This document shows, in pieces, positions 28,224 to 35,321 of a stretch of DNA of 64,000 nucleotides. The stretch lies in NCBI RefSeq assembly GCF_014297575.1, contig NZ_CP060412.1, positions 1,984,001 to 2,048,000 on the forward strand, read 5' to 3'. This DNA is from Dyella telluris. GTDB taxonomy: Bacteria > Pseudomonadota > Gammaproteobacteria > Xanthomonadales > Rhodanobacteraceae. Below the pieces are notes generated by a model. It was not told the origin of the DNA and searched no databases. It saw only the letters and a list, made by a program, of their open reading frames with translations. The position numbers and the translations under genes are program-made. Numbering within the stretch: the stretch's first letter is position 1; the number at the start of each line of letters is the position of its first letter.

Positions 28224-28246
28224 AGGGAATGCGTCGCGCATCGCGG

Positions 28247-30037
28247 TTACAACGCTGCCTCCGGCGGCACCAGCGCAATCACCGTCCAGCCTGGGCGCGG
28301 CTCCAGTTCGCGCTTCACCGATGCCACGCGCAGCGCGCCTTTTTCCTCCACGCCGAACAACAGCACCGTTGGCGAGCCGTACTGCTCGATGAAGTTCGGC
28401 CAGTCGAAGGTGGTCGTCAATCGTGTCGACTTGATGCGCCAGCCTTCGGCCAGACGCTCCAGGAAGCGCTCGTGCGTCATGCCTGCCTCGAACAGGATCG
28501 GCGCTGACAGATGCCCGCCCAGCTGCACGCGACCACCCGTGGTCTGCGCGTCGTCGTTGTTCAGTCGATAGACCTTGCCGCGACCGAACTCCTGCCGGTA
28601 GTACACACAGCTGAGCGCGTTGCGCTCGCGGTGGTTCGACATGGCCAGCAGGCGACCGATGCCGGTGAGGTCGAGATGGCGTTCGGCGTACGACGACGCG
28701 GGAAACCCGAAGAAGGTCGGCAGGCCATCCATGCGCGCCTGCCGGATGCCATCCCAGTGCTCGTCGGCCACCACCACGTGGAAGCCCGCATCCGCCAATG
28801 CGCGCGCCACCACACGCGCTGCCTGGTCCGAGCCATAGATGAGTACGCCGGTAGGGTCGGGTTCCGCCACTTTCAGCCAGCGCGCCAGCGGGCGTGCCGT
28901 CGCGCTCTGCAACACCACCGTGCCGATGATCAGGATGAAGACCAGCGGCACCAATTGCTTCGCGCCCGGCATGCCAAGCGCCTCGAGCTTCAGGGCGAAC
29001 AGGGCGGATACCGCGGCCGCCACGATGCCGCGTGGTGCGATCCAGGCGATCAGCGCGCGCTCGCGCCAGTTGAGTGCGCTGCCCACGCTGGCGATCAACG
29101 CCGTCACCGGGCGCACGATCAACTGCGCCACCGCGAAGATGGCGAGTCCCGACCACAACACGCCATCCGGCAGCGGCCAGCTCAATCGCGCCGCCAGCAG
29201 GATGAACAGCGTGGACACCAGCAGCATGGTGAGGTCTTCCTTGAAATCGAGGATGTCGTCGATGTGCACATCGCGCATGTTGCCCAGCGCGATGCCCATG
29301 ATGGTGACGGTCAACAGCCCCGACTCGTGCGTCATGTTGTTGGACAACGAGAACGCCAGCAGCACGGCCACCAACGCGCCGTAGTTCTGCAGGTATTCCG
29401 GGATCATCTGGCGACGCAACAGAAAGGCGAGTATCCACGCCGCCAGCAGACCGACCATGACGCCGCTGGCCACCACCGCAAGAAAGACGCCGATGGTGTG
29501 GCCCTGGTGATGGGAAACGATGGCTTCGTACACCAGCACGCCGAACAGGGCGCCCAGCGGATCGATCACGATGCCTTCCCAGCGCAAGGTGTTGGCGATG
29601 CGCGCGTTCGGTCGCACGGTGCGCAGCATGGGGGCGATCACGGTAGGCCCGGTCACGCAGGTCAGCGCGCCGAACAGCAGGGCAACTTCCCAGCTCAGGC
29701 CAGCCAGATAGTGCGCAGCCACGCCAAGCAGGAACACCGCGATGACGGCGCCATACGTCACCAGTCCGCGTACCGCACGACCGATATCGCGCAGTTCGCT
29801 GAAGCGCAGCGTCAGGCTGCCCTCGAACAGGATCACCGAAACGGCCAGCGACACCACCGGGAACAACAGCGGGCCGAGCAGCTTGTCCGGCTTCAGCATG
29901 CCTGCGACGGGTCCCATCAGGATGCCGGCCAGCAGCAGGAACAGGATGGCCGGCAACCTCACGCGCCACGCCAGCCACTGGGCGAGAAAGCCCACGCCCA
30001 GGATGCACACCAGCAGCAGTCCGAGATCGAGCGTCAT
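28247..30037 (-). CDS. CPA1/NhaP-type Na+/H+ antiporter with TrkA-N-like domain
   Basis: A 596-residue protein. About 12 membrane helices fill residues 1-400; TCVTGPTVIAPML and IVIDPLGALFGVLVYE are typical of NhaP-type exchangers. A cytoplasmic Rossmann-like domain follows around residue 410 (LIYGSDQAARVVARALADAG), resembling TrkA-N regulatory domains. It would exchange Na+ or K+ for protons at the inner membrane. It is transcribed leftward, convergent with aceA. The ion and direction cannot be read from sequence. Confidence 0.88.
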   Translation of the reverse strand: MTLDLGLLLVCILGVGFLAQWLAWRVRLPAILFLLLAGILMGPVAGMLKPDKLLGPLLFPVVSLAVSVILFEGSLTLRFSELRDIGRAVRGLVTYGAVIAVFLLGVAAHYLAGLSWEVALLFGALTCVTGPTVIAPMLRTVRPNARIANTLRWEGIVIDPLGALFGVLVYEAIVSHHQGHTIGVFLAVVASGVMVGLLAAWILAFLLRRQMIPEYLQNYGALVAVLLAFSLSNNMTHESGLLTVTIMGIALGNMRDVHIDDILDFKEDLTMLLVSTLFILLAARLSWPLPDGVLWSGLAIFAVAQLIVRPVTALIASVGSALNWRERALIAWIAPRGIVAAAVSALFALKLEALGMPGAKQLVPLVFILIIGTVVLQSATARPLARWLKVAEPDPTGVLIYGSDQAARVVARALADAGFHVVVADEHWDGIRQARMDGLPTFFGFPASSYAERHLDLTGIGRLLAMSNHRERNALSCVYYRQEFGRGKVYRLNNDDAQTTGGRVQLGGHLSAPILFEAGMTHERFLERLAEGWRIKSTRLTTTFDWPNFIEQYGSPTVLLFGVEEKGALRVASVKRELEPRPGWTVIALVPPEAAL

Positions 30038-30164
30038 GCACGGTCCTTCGTGTGGTCACGAGGCCACTATCCCGGCTTGCGCGCGAAGACATCGTCCATC
30101 GCCTTTTGTCGTCTCTCGACGAAGGCGATGTCCGTGAAACAGAGGGAGTAGAGGGAGGGCCAAG

Positions 30165-30209
30165 CCCCGGTATCGGACGGGGGAGGGGGAGGGAGTACCG
30201 ATACCGGGG
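30165..30209. repeat. 12-bp inverted repeat around a G-rich loop
   Basis: CCCCGGTATCGG (30165-30176) and CCGATACCGGGG (30198-30209) are perfect complements around a purine-rich loop. It lies upstream of the antiporter gene. Confidence 0.75.
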
Positions 30210-30697
30210 TGGCAGGCATAGTTCAATGCAGAACTAGCGGGTACAGATAATACGCCCCGGGAAACCCAAGTCAATACCCGTCAGTTCAAAAATTACCCGC
30301 AAGGGCCAAGAGGCATGGGCGCCCTTCGGGCGGGATGCCGTCGCATGTCCTCAGCCGCAAACCCGGGCATCGCTCCAGCGCGAAAGGCGCCATAAAACCG
30401 GCACAAGCAATGACTTACTCATAATGAATGAGCCGGCTGATCAGGCCACCCATTCGAGCGCCGGCTCCGGGCGCCGGACCGCATCCCCGCTCCTCTATGG
30501 TCGCGTCCTGGTCGTGCGACAACCGCCCCATGTCCGGCGCCAACGATGTCGTATCAACAACAGGGCTGGGGAGCTTCGCAAAGTCAGGCTTTATTAATAT
30601 ACCGATTGGTACATTTATTCCATGTCGTGAGACATCAGTCCCATCGCTTAGGCGGGCTTCCCCTCTCTCCTTGAGCGGCGTACGAGATGGACGAAAC

Positions 30698-30731
30698 AAA
30701 AAAAGCCCGCATCCCCCTGCGGGCTTTTTTC
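30698..30731. terminator. bidirectional Rho-independent terminator (comM downstream)
   Basis: GCCCGC, an eight-base loop and GCGGGC are flanked by A7 on one side and T6 on the other, so it works on both strands. It lies ~190 bp past the comM stop on the minus strand. Confidence 0.85.
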
Positions 30732-30915
30732 TTGCCCGTGTCTTGAGGCGACAGACTGCTTCGAGGCTCCCCCGGCCATAGCAACGCCCCCCGCAACGAG
30801 TACCACGTTGGCGCAAGCATAAAGTGTCGACACGCCTCACATCGGGTCAGCAGACTTGGCTGCCCACAAGCCGTGAGCTCGCGGAATGCTCAAACTCCGG
30901 AGCCCATCCGCCGTC

Positions 30916-31932
30916 TCAGAAGCGGCGATACATCAGGGCTTCGGCCAGATGTGAGCGATCCAGCAGGGCGGCGCCACCATTGAGGTCGGCAATGGTTCGG
31001 GCTACGCGCAGGGTGCGGTGATAGGCGCGGGCCGAATACCCCAGCCGCTCCAGCGCACCTTCAAACCAGCGGCGCTCCGCCGGGCCCAACGCGCAGTCCC
31101 GCTCCAGCTCGCGGGTGCTGATTTCGGCATTTGGCCGGCCGGCACGCATCAGGCCATGCTGGCGCGCCCTGACCACGCGGGCGCGGACGGTGGTCGAATC
31201 TTCGTCGTTGGCCCCTCGCGGCGTACCGATATCACCCAGCGGAACCCGCGGCACTTCGATGCACAGATCGAGGCGGTCCATCAGCGGCCCGGAAATGCGG
31301 GCCTTGTAGCGCTGCATCTGATCCGGCGTGCACTGGCAACGGTTGCGTGGGTCGCCTGCATAGCCGCAGGGGCATGGATTCATCGCGGCCACCAGCTGGA
31401 ACTGCGCAGGGAACGTGGACTGGCGCGCGGCCCGCGAAATCACGATATGGCCCGATTCCATCGGCTCGCGCAGCACATCCAGCACGTGCCTGCCAAACTC
31501 CGGCAGCTCATCCAGGAACAGCACGCCGTTGTGGGCCAACGAGATCTCGCCCGGCCGCGGCACCGCACCGCCACCCACCAGGGCCACGGCCGAACTCGTA
31601 TGGTGTGGCGCGCGGAAGGGACGACGGCGCCAGAACCGGGGATCCACCTGCTGGCCGGCCACCGACAGCACGGCGCAGGTCTCCAGCGCCTCCGATTCGG
31701 TCAGCGGCGGCAGGATCCCCGGCAAGCGCTCGGCCAGCATGGTCTTGCCGGTGCCCGGCGGGCCCAGCATCAACCTATAATATCCAAATAAAGTCATGGC
31801 GACTTTCAAGAGGGAAGGCTGTGCCCAAAAAAATGGATCATCCGCCTGTCTCGCTAGCGTCACGGTAAAGACCGCATGACCTTGGTCGTAGTAGCCACGA
31901 TACTTGCGCATCAAATCTTCACGAAGATTCAT
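30916..31932 (-). pseudogene. comM: comM, C-terminal half (disrupted), fused to an element-encoded leader
   Basis: From 31770 to 30916 this is the C-terminal 284 residues of ComM, a hexameric AAA+ (MCM-like) helicase that drives branch migration in natural transformation. It begins exactly at the Walker A (MLGPPGTGKTMLAERLPG) and includes Walker B LFLDELPEF, NPCPCGYAGDP and the arginine-rich end. The first 216 residues lie at 35318-35998, across a 3.58-kb insertion. The frame continues into the insertion for 54 codons to an ATG at 31932 with an AGAGG ribosome site, so a 338-residue fused protein could be made. That product would lack the N-terminal domain, so ComM function is presumably lost. 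Confidence 0.9.
31783..31792 (+). repeat. near-terminal inverted repeat, left
   Basis: TCCAAATAAA, 12 bp inside the left junction; its exact complement is at 35336-35345. Confidence 0.75.
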
Positions 31933-32179
31933 TTCTTACCTCTGGGCAATACTCAGCTATAAGCCACCAGCTACGGCAGTCTGAGGACCCTACTCGGGGC
32001 TTATACGCCCAACAAAGGCGACGCCGTGGCAGCTTCCACGGTCCCGCTGTATTTACCCCAAACCCCTCGCTCGACCGAGTTATCCACAGACTTTTCGATC
32101 AAAAAAGAATCATAAAATCAATTGCTTGTAATCAGTCTGAGCAGCATTTATCCAGGGTTTATTTTTGTGAAGAAAGGGC

Positions 32180-32213
32180 TTATAAAAGCCATATGAACAT
32201 TTGGCTTTTATAA
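32180..32213. promoter_or_regulatory. 34-bp palindromic site at the recombinase start (candidate res/att site)
   Basis: TTATAAAAGCCA (32180-32191) and TGGCTTTTATAA (32202-32213) are perfect 12-bp arms around the 10-bp centre TATGAACATT. The size and symmetry fit a serine-recombinase dimer site, and it ends four bases before the recombinase ATG. The centre shares ATGAACA with the comM junction sequence (CATGAACAGG). Confidence 0.65.
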
Positions 32214-32217
32214 AATC

Positions 32218-32883
32218 ATGTCAACACCAGCCTTCATCGCCTACTACAGGGTTTCCACAACCACCCAAGGGCAAAGCGGTCTTGGACTCGACGCACAGCG
32301 CGCTGCGGTCAAAGCGTACGTGCAATCTGTTGGCGGGGTGCTTGTCGGCGAGTACAAAGAAGTCGAGTCAGGCGCCATCGACGACCGAATGGAATTGAAG
32401 GCTGCGCTCAAGCAATGCCGCACCCGCAAAGCAATGCTTGTTATAGCCAAGCTTGACCGCCTGGCTCGAAGCGTTCACTTCATTTCGGAACTTCTTCAAT
32501 CGGGTGTCGAGTTTGTCGCTGCCGACATGCCGCATGCAAACAAACTCACCATCCATATCATCGCCGCTGTCGCTGAGTACGAAAGAGAAGTCATCGCACA
32601 ACGGACAAAGGCATCTCTCGCCGCCGCCAAAGCTCGGGGTATCCGACTTGGCAACCCTAATGCTTCCAGTCAGTCAAAGAGGGCTTCTGATGAAGCTCGC
32701 CGACTTGCTGATGACTACACGAAGGGCATCCTACCCTTGATTCAAGTGCTGTATGCGCAGGGCGCGACGTCCTATTCGCGCCTTGCCAAATCTCTGGAAG
32801 CATCCGGAGTGAGTACTCAACGCGGAGGACGCTGGACTGCATCCGGCGTACGGAACATCATCATGCGCTCTCGGAACCTTTGA
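32218..32883 (+). CDS. serine site-specific recombinase (resolvase/invertase family)
   Basis: A 221-residue serine recombinase. The catalytic serine is Ser13 in AYYRVSTTTQGQSGLGLDAQ; KLDRLARSVHF carries the conserved arginines. IIAAVAEYEREVIAQRTKASLAAAKARG is the long E helix. A C-terminal helix-turn-helix follows (YSRLAKSLEASGVSTQRGGRWTASGVRNII). The length is that of resolvases and invertases, not of large serine integrases. It has no clear ribosome site; a 34-bp palindrome abuts its ATG, so it may autoregulate. As the only recombinase in the element it is the candidate for its integration or excision. Confidence 0.92.
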   Translation: MSTPAFIAYYRVSTTTQGQSGLGLDAQRAAVKAYVQSVGGVLVGEYKEVESGAIDDRMELKAALKQCRTRKAMLVIAKLDRLARSVHFISELLQSGVEFVAADMPHANKLTIHIIAAVAEYEREVIAQRTKASLAAAKARGIRLGNPNASSQSKRASDEARRLADDYTKGILPLIQVLYAQGATSYSRLAKSLEASGVSTQRGGRWTASGVRNIIMRSRNL

Positions 32884-32937
32884 GCTGAAATATCACCAAC
32901 CCAAGTGACATCAATTCATAGGTCGCGTTTGGCACCA

Positions 32938-34086
32938 TCACTGCGTTATATCTAACCAGTTGTCGCCCAAGGCAGCACATGGATTTGATGCAGCGTCCTT
33001 CGACATTTGAGCTTGGTCGTTCACATTGCCTCCGAAGCTCTTGTAATCCGACGTCTTCTGCGCAAGCGTTTCCTGAATTAGGGTGATCGCAGCATTCTCA
33101 TTGGCAATGGACCGCTGCAACTTGTTTGCATCCTTAACCGTTGCCGGACTCGCTTTCTGGTATTCGTGGAGGTAAGACTCCTGTGTCGACAGGTTTGCCC
33201 TCAGATTGGGAATGGATGCTGCGGCATCAAATCGCTTGTATGCCGCGGAAGCCCTGCACGCTGTTAAGGCATCACCTTGCGCAGCAGCCTGGGACCTAAC
33301 TTTCGGAATCACGTTCTGCGCACGTTCCAATGCAGCTGATGTGATTTGATCGAAGTAAGCAATCTCTTCTGGCTTACAACCCTTGGTATCCGCTTTGGAC
33401 CTCACAACGGCGATACCTGCATCCATCCTTGCCTCATCTCCCTTCAAGACATCGCCCCACTCCCGAAAAATCTCCAAATCGTGCTGAACGTTCAGATGAC
33501 ACTGGCTCTGGAAGTGTTGGCTATCAAACGCCTTTAGTCGCGTTTGGCACACCTGCATTAGCGCCTCTGTATTTGCCGCACAAACATAGGCGTCTTTATG
33601 CTGAGTCGCGTACGCTACAAGTGCTTTAGTCAGCATGTCCGCCATATCATCGTCAGATATTGGTTCAACAGCTGACTGTGCTGACGCATTCGTCGGTGAA
33701 ATTGATGCAGACCCTGGGGTTGCAACTGCCGAACCTAGAGCCACGCCGCCTTGTTGGCTTTGCCTTGCTCGCCCGGTAGCTTGACTGGCAGAAGCCACTT
33801 GCTGCTTCTGCATATCAGCCTGCTGCTGACCTTCGTTCATGTAGTACGCGGCAGCTGACCTGCAAATACGCTCTTGGGTGCTGCCACCGTACTTTGCACA
33901 TAGGCTATACGCCTTCGCTTTGTCATCTTGCGAATTGGTCAAACCTTTGAGTTCGGGAAACTGATTCTGCGAGAAGGCGGTCTGACCCACGCTTACACCC
34001 GCTCCCGCTGACCATTGTGCGTACGAAGATGTACACAGGGTACTCAGCACGACTATCAACGCGCCAACGCCTATTGCCGATTTCAT
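32938..34086 (-). CDS. element-encoded secreted protein of unknown function
   Basis: A 382-residue protein that I do not recognise. The signal peptide MKSAIGVGALIVVLSTLCTSSYAQ is clear. The mature part has a Gln/Ala/Ser-rich low-complexity region around residues 85-135 (MQKQQVASASQ). It also has several cysteines in pairs (YSLCAKYGGSTQERICRSAAAYY; YVCAANTEALMQVCQTRL) that suggest disulfides in the periplasm, and a helical C-terminal half. Codon use is more AT-rich than in the surrounding genes. It is transcribed away from the XRE regulator at 34275, with a palindromic operator between them, so its expression is probably repressed or activated by that regulator. It is cargo of the comM element. 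Confidence 0.75.
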   Translation of the reverse strand: MKSAIGVGALIVVLSTLCTSSYAQWSAGAGVSVGQTAFSQNQFPELKGLTNSQDDKAKAYSLCAKYGGSTQERICRSAAAYYMNEGQQQADMQKQQVASASQATGRARQSQQGGVALGSAVATPGSASISPTNASAQSAVEPISDDDMADMLTKALVAYATQHKDAYVCAANTEALMQVCQTRLKAFDSQHFQSQCHLNVQHDLEIFREWGDVLKGDEARMDAGIAVVRSKADTKGCKPEEIAYFDQITSAALERAQNVIPKVRSQAAAQGDALTACRASAAYKRFDAAASIPNLRANLSTQESYLHEYQKASPATVKDANKLQRSIANENAAITLIQETLAQKTSDYKSFGGNVNDQAQMSKDAASNPCAALGDNWLDITQ

Positions 34087-34183
34087 ATTTTCCCCTTGAT
34101 CTATTGCCTAGAAAAGGCTGTCGGTCGCGCTTGCGGCGCCATTGAATTGGAAGTTTGGGTCGCAAGCGGCATGTACATTATAG

Positions 34184-34208
34184 TGAACAATGTTCAGTAT
34201 ATTGAACA
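34184..34208. promoter_or_regulatory. palindromic operator between secreted protein and XRE genes
   Basis: TGAACA-A-TGTTCA (34184-34196) is followed six bases later by another TGAACA (34203-34208), so TGTTCA-N6-TGAACA forms a second inverted pair. It lies in the divergent spacer, the usual site for an autoregulating XRE protein. Confidence 0.7.
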
Positions 34209-34274
34209 GACATATCCGGCAAATCTGCCCAATGTTTGTGCCATCGCTGATGGCTGGAAACAGGCAGATTCAAG

Positions 34275-34508
34275 GTGGATCCAGAGGTAGCGTTCGGAAA
34301 AATTCTGAGATCGCTGCGCCTTGAAAGCAAAAAGACGCAAGAGGAACTTGCATTCGATGCGGACCTACAACGTCATTACATCTCTCTGCTTGAGCGCGGC
34401 TCAAGTTCACCGACGTTGAAATCTATCTTCAGGCTGTCCTCGGCTCTCGCAATTTCGCCGGATCGCCTGATCTCTTTGGTCATCGATGAAATGCGCAAAG
34501 CGCGCTGA
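34275..34508 (+). CDS. XRE/Cro-type HTH regulator
   Basis: A 77-residue single-domain helix-turn-helix protein. KILRSLRLESKKTQEELAFDADLQRHYISLLERGSSSPTLKSIFRL is a full HTH_3 domain, with the recognition helix near HYISLLERG. It starts at a GTG at 34275 with no clear ribosome site. It is divergent from the secreted-protein gene, with the TGAACA operator between, so it most likely controls that gene and itself. It may also control the microprotein unit 65 bp downstream. Confidence 0.88.
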   Translation: MDPEVAFGKILRSLRLESKKTQEELAFDADLQRHYISLLERGSSSPTLKSIFRLSSALAISPDRLISLVIDEMRKAR

Positions 34509-34574
34509 TCTCAGAGTGCCATGCGAAAAAGTCGGCTTGCCCACTTGCAGGGTGAACGTAACTCTGGCAGGGGA

Positions 34575-34604
34575 TTGCAATTCAAGCTGAATGTAGTGTA
34601 TAAT
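34575..34604 (+). promoter_or_regulatory. sigma-70 promoter of the microprotein operon
   Basis: TTGCAA (34575-34580), 18 bases, TATAAT (34599-34604), a consensus -10. Transcription should begin about 34611, just before the first small ORF. Confidence 0.75.
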
Positions 34605-34618
34605 TTTTGTTAGGGAAA

Positions 34619-34711
34619 ATGAATATTCCCCAAACGGATCGACGAATGTTGCCCCGCACCAGAATTGGTTGGTTCGGAGTCAGGCGCGCCCGCCGTACCC
34701 GTTTTATATAA
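34619..34711 (+). CDS. arginine-rich microprotein (30 aa)
   Basis: A 30-codon frame from ATG 34619 to TAA 34709-34711, just downstream of a consensus sigma-70 promoter and preceded by AGGGA. The peptide begins MNIPQTDRRML and ends GVRRARRTRFI. It has nine arginines and no lysine or glutamate, so it is strongly basic. There is no signal peptide. The next microprotein starts 12 bases after its stop and also opens MNI. I know no homologue. A cationic toxin-like, RNA-binding or leader-peptide role is possible, but none is shown. Confidence 0.5.
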   Translation: MNIPQTDRRMLPRTRIGWFGVRRARRTRFI

Positions 34712-34722
34712 GGAATTCAGGA

Positions 34723-34803
34723 ATGAATATTTTTTCTGAAGAAATGCCTGGAACAATTCCAGTTCCAACGCCTACGCCTACGCCTACTCCCACCGTGAAG
34801 TAA
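34723..34803 (+). CDS. proline-threonine repeat microprotein (26 aa)
   Basis: A 26-codon frame from ATG 34723 to TAA 34801-34803, with AGGA and GGA ribosome-site elements just before it. It opens MNIFSEEMPGTIP and then has a PT repeat (PTPTPTPTPT) ending VK. It follows the basic 30-aa frame by 12 bases and is followed 21 bases later by a strong terminator. Promoter, two small frames and terminator thus form one compact unit of about 250 nt inside the comM element. Function is unknown. Confidence 0.5.
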   Translation: MNIFSEEMPGTIPVPTPTPTPTPTVK

Positions 34804-34824
34804 GCCAAAGCTAGCAATCCCATT

Positions 34825-34858
34825 AAAGGTTCCAGAATTCCGTTCTGGGACCTTTTTT
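34825..34858 (+). terminator. Rho-independent terminator of the microprotein operon
   Basis: AAAGGTTCCAGAA and TTCTGGGACCTTT pair over 13 positions, with one G-T wobble, around the loop TTCCG, and a T-run follows. Confidence 0.85.
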
Positions 34859-34913
34859 GTTGCGTCGACTCACCCTGACAAAATCCTGCCATTGTCAGGC
34901 GTGGTTTCCATGC

Positions 34914-35321
34914 TCAAGGAACTGGAACAGCACGCGCGATTACTGCTAGTGCCAAGCTGCGTCCTCTCCCTTCCAAAACCACCTCATACGGCGTCTGCAT
35001 TCCGAAGGTGGGAAGGTGCTTATTCAAGAACCAATCAATCGTGACACCCATGTCACAGGTTTCGTCCTGCACTACGTCAAGCACAGCTAGAACCTGATCG
35101 ACAAATATCGTCCAAGGAAGCTTGTCCTGCCGTGCATGCCACTTCTCAAAGAAGTCATGCTCTGTCTGATTGAACCAACTTGAAAGCTGGCTCACCAAGA
35201 TCTCTCCGGTGCCGGGATGTGAGATGTCAGCCAGGAACTCAGCAAATTCGACCGACCCCCGGCGCCGCTGATCGTCCATAGGCGCATCGTCTCGTGCCCC
35301 GCCCAAGGTCCGATAGATCAT
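34914..35321 (-). CDS. element-encoded hypothetical protein
   Basis: A 135-residue acidic protein that I do not recognise confidently. Its start overlaps the stop of the truncated comM N-half by one ATGA, so it would be translated by coupling from the comM promoter. The C-terminal part (DWFLNKHLPTFGMQTPYEVVLEGRG) is loosely like the toxin-binding domain of MbcA/ParS/Xre antitoxins (W-L-x-P...G-x-T-P-x-E-L). No RES- or ADP-ribosyl-type toxin is next to it, so this is only a suggestion. There is no signal peptide. It ends 56 bp from the microprotein terminator, converging with that unit. Confidence 0.6.
   Translation of the reverse strand: MIYRTLGGARDDAPMDDQRRRGSVEFAEFLADISHPGTGEILVSQLSSWFNQTEHDFFEKWHARQDKLPWTIFVDQVLAVLDVVQDETCDMGVTIDWFLNKHLPTFGMQTPYEVVLEGRGRSLALAVIARAVPVP

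Larger units (their letters stand above)
30038..30915. other. 878-bp intergenic region without a confident gene
   Basis: Between the antiporter and comM I see no conserved gene. It holds a long inverted repeat (30165-30209), a candidate plus-strand promoter near 30220-30251 (TTCAAT and GATAAT, 18-bp spacing), a possible 56-codon frame from 30424, small palindromes around 30603-30635, and a strong bidirectional terminator (30698-30731). Confidence 0.6.

Noticed and set aside
28511..30151. 546-codon frame on the plus strand
   Set aside because: Antisense to the Na+/H+ antiporter, with typical shadow composition (His/Gln/Arg).
30415..30840. 141-codon minus-strand frame and a possible attenuator leader peptide
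   Set aside because: The frame runs through a strong terminator and no amino-acid biosynthesis operon follows; the terminator is better explained as the end of comM.
34704..34892. 62-codon minus-strand frame
   Set aside because: Antisense to the microprotein unit and crossing its terminator; Val-Gly repeats simply mirror the Pro-Thr codons.
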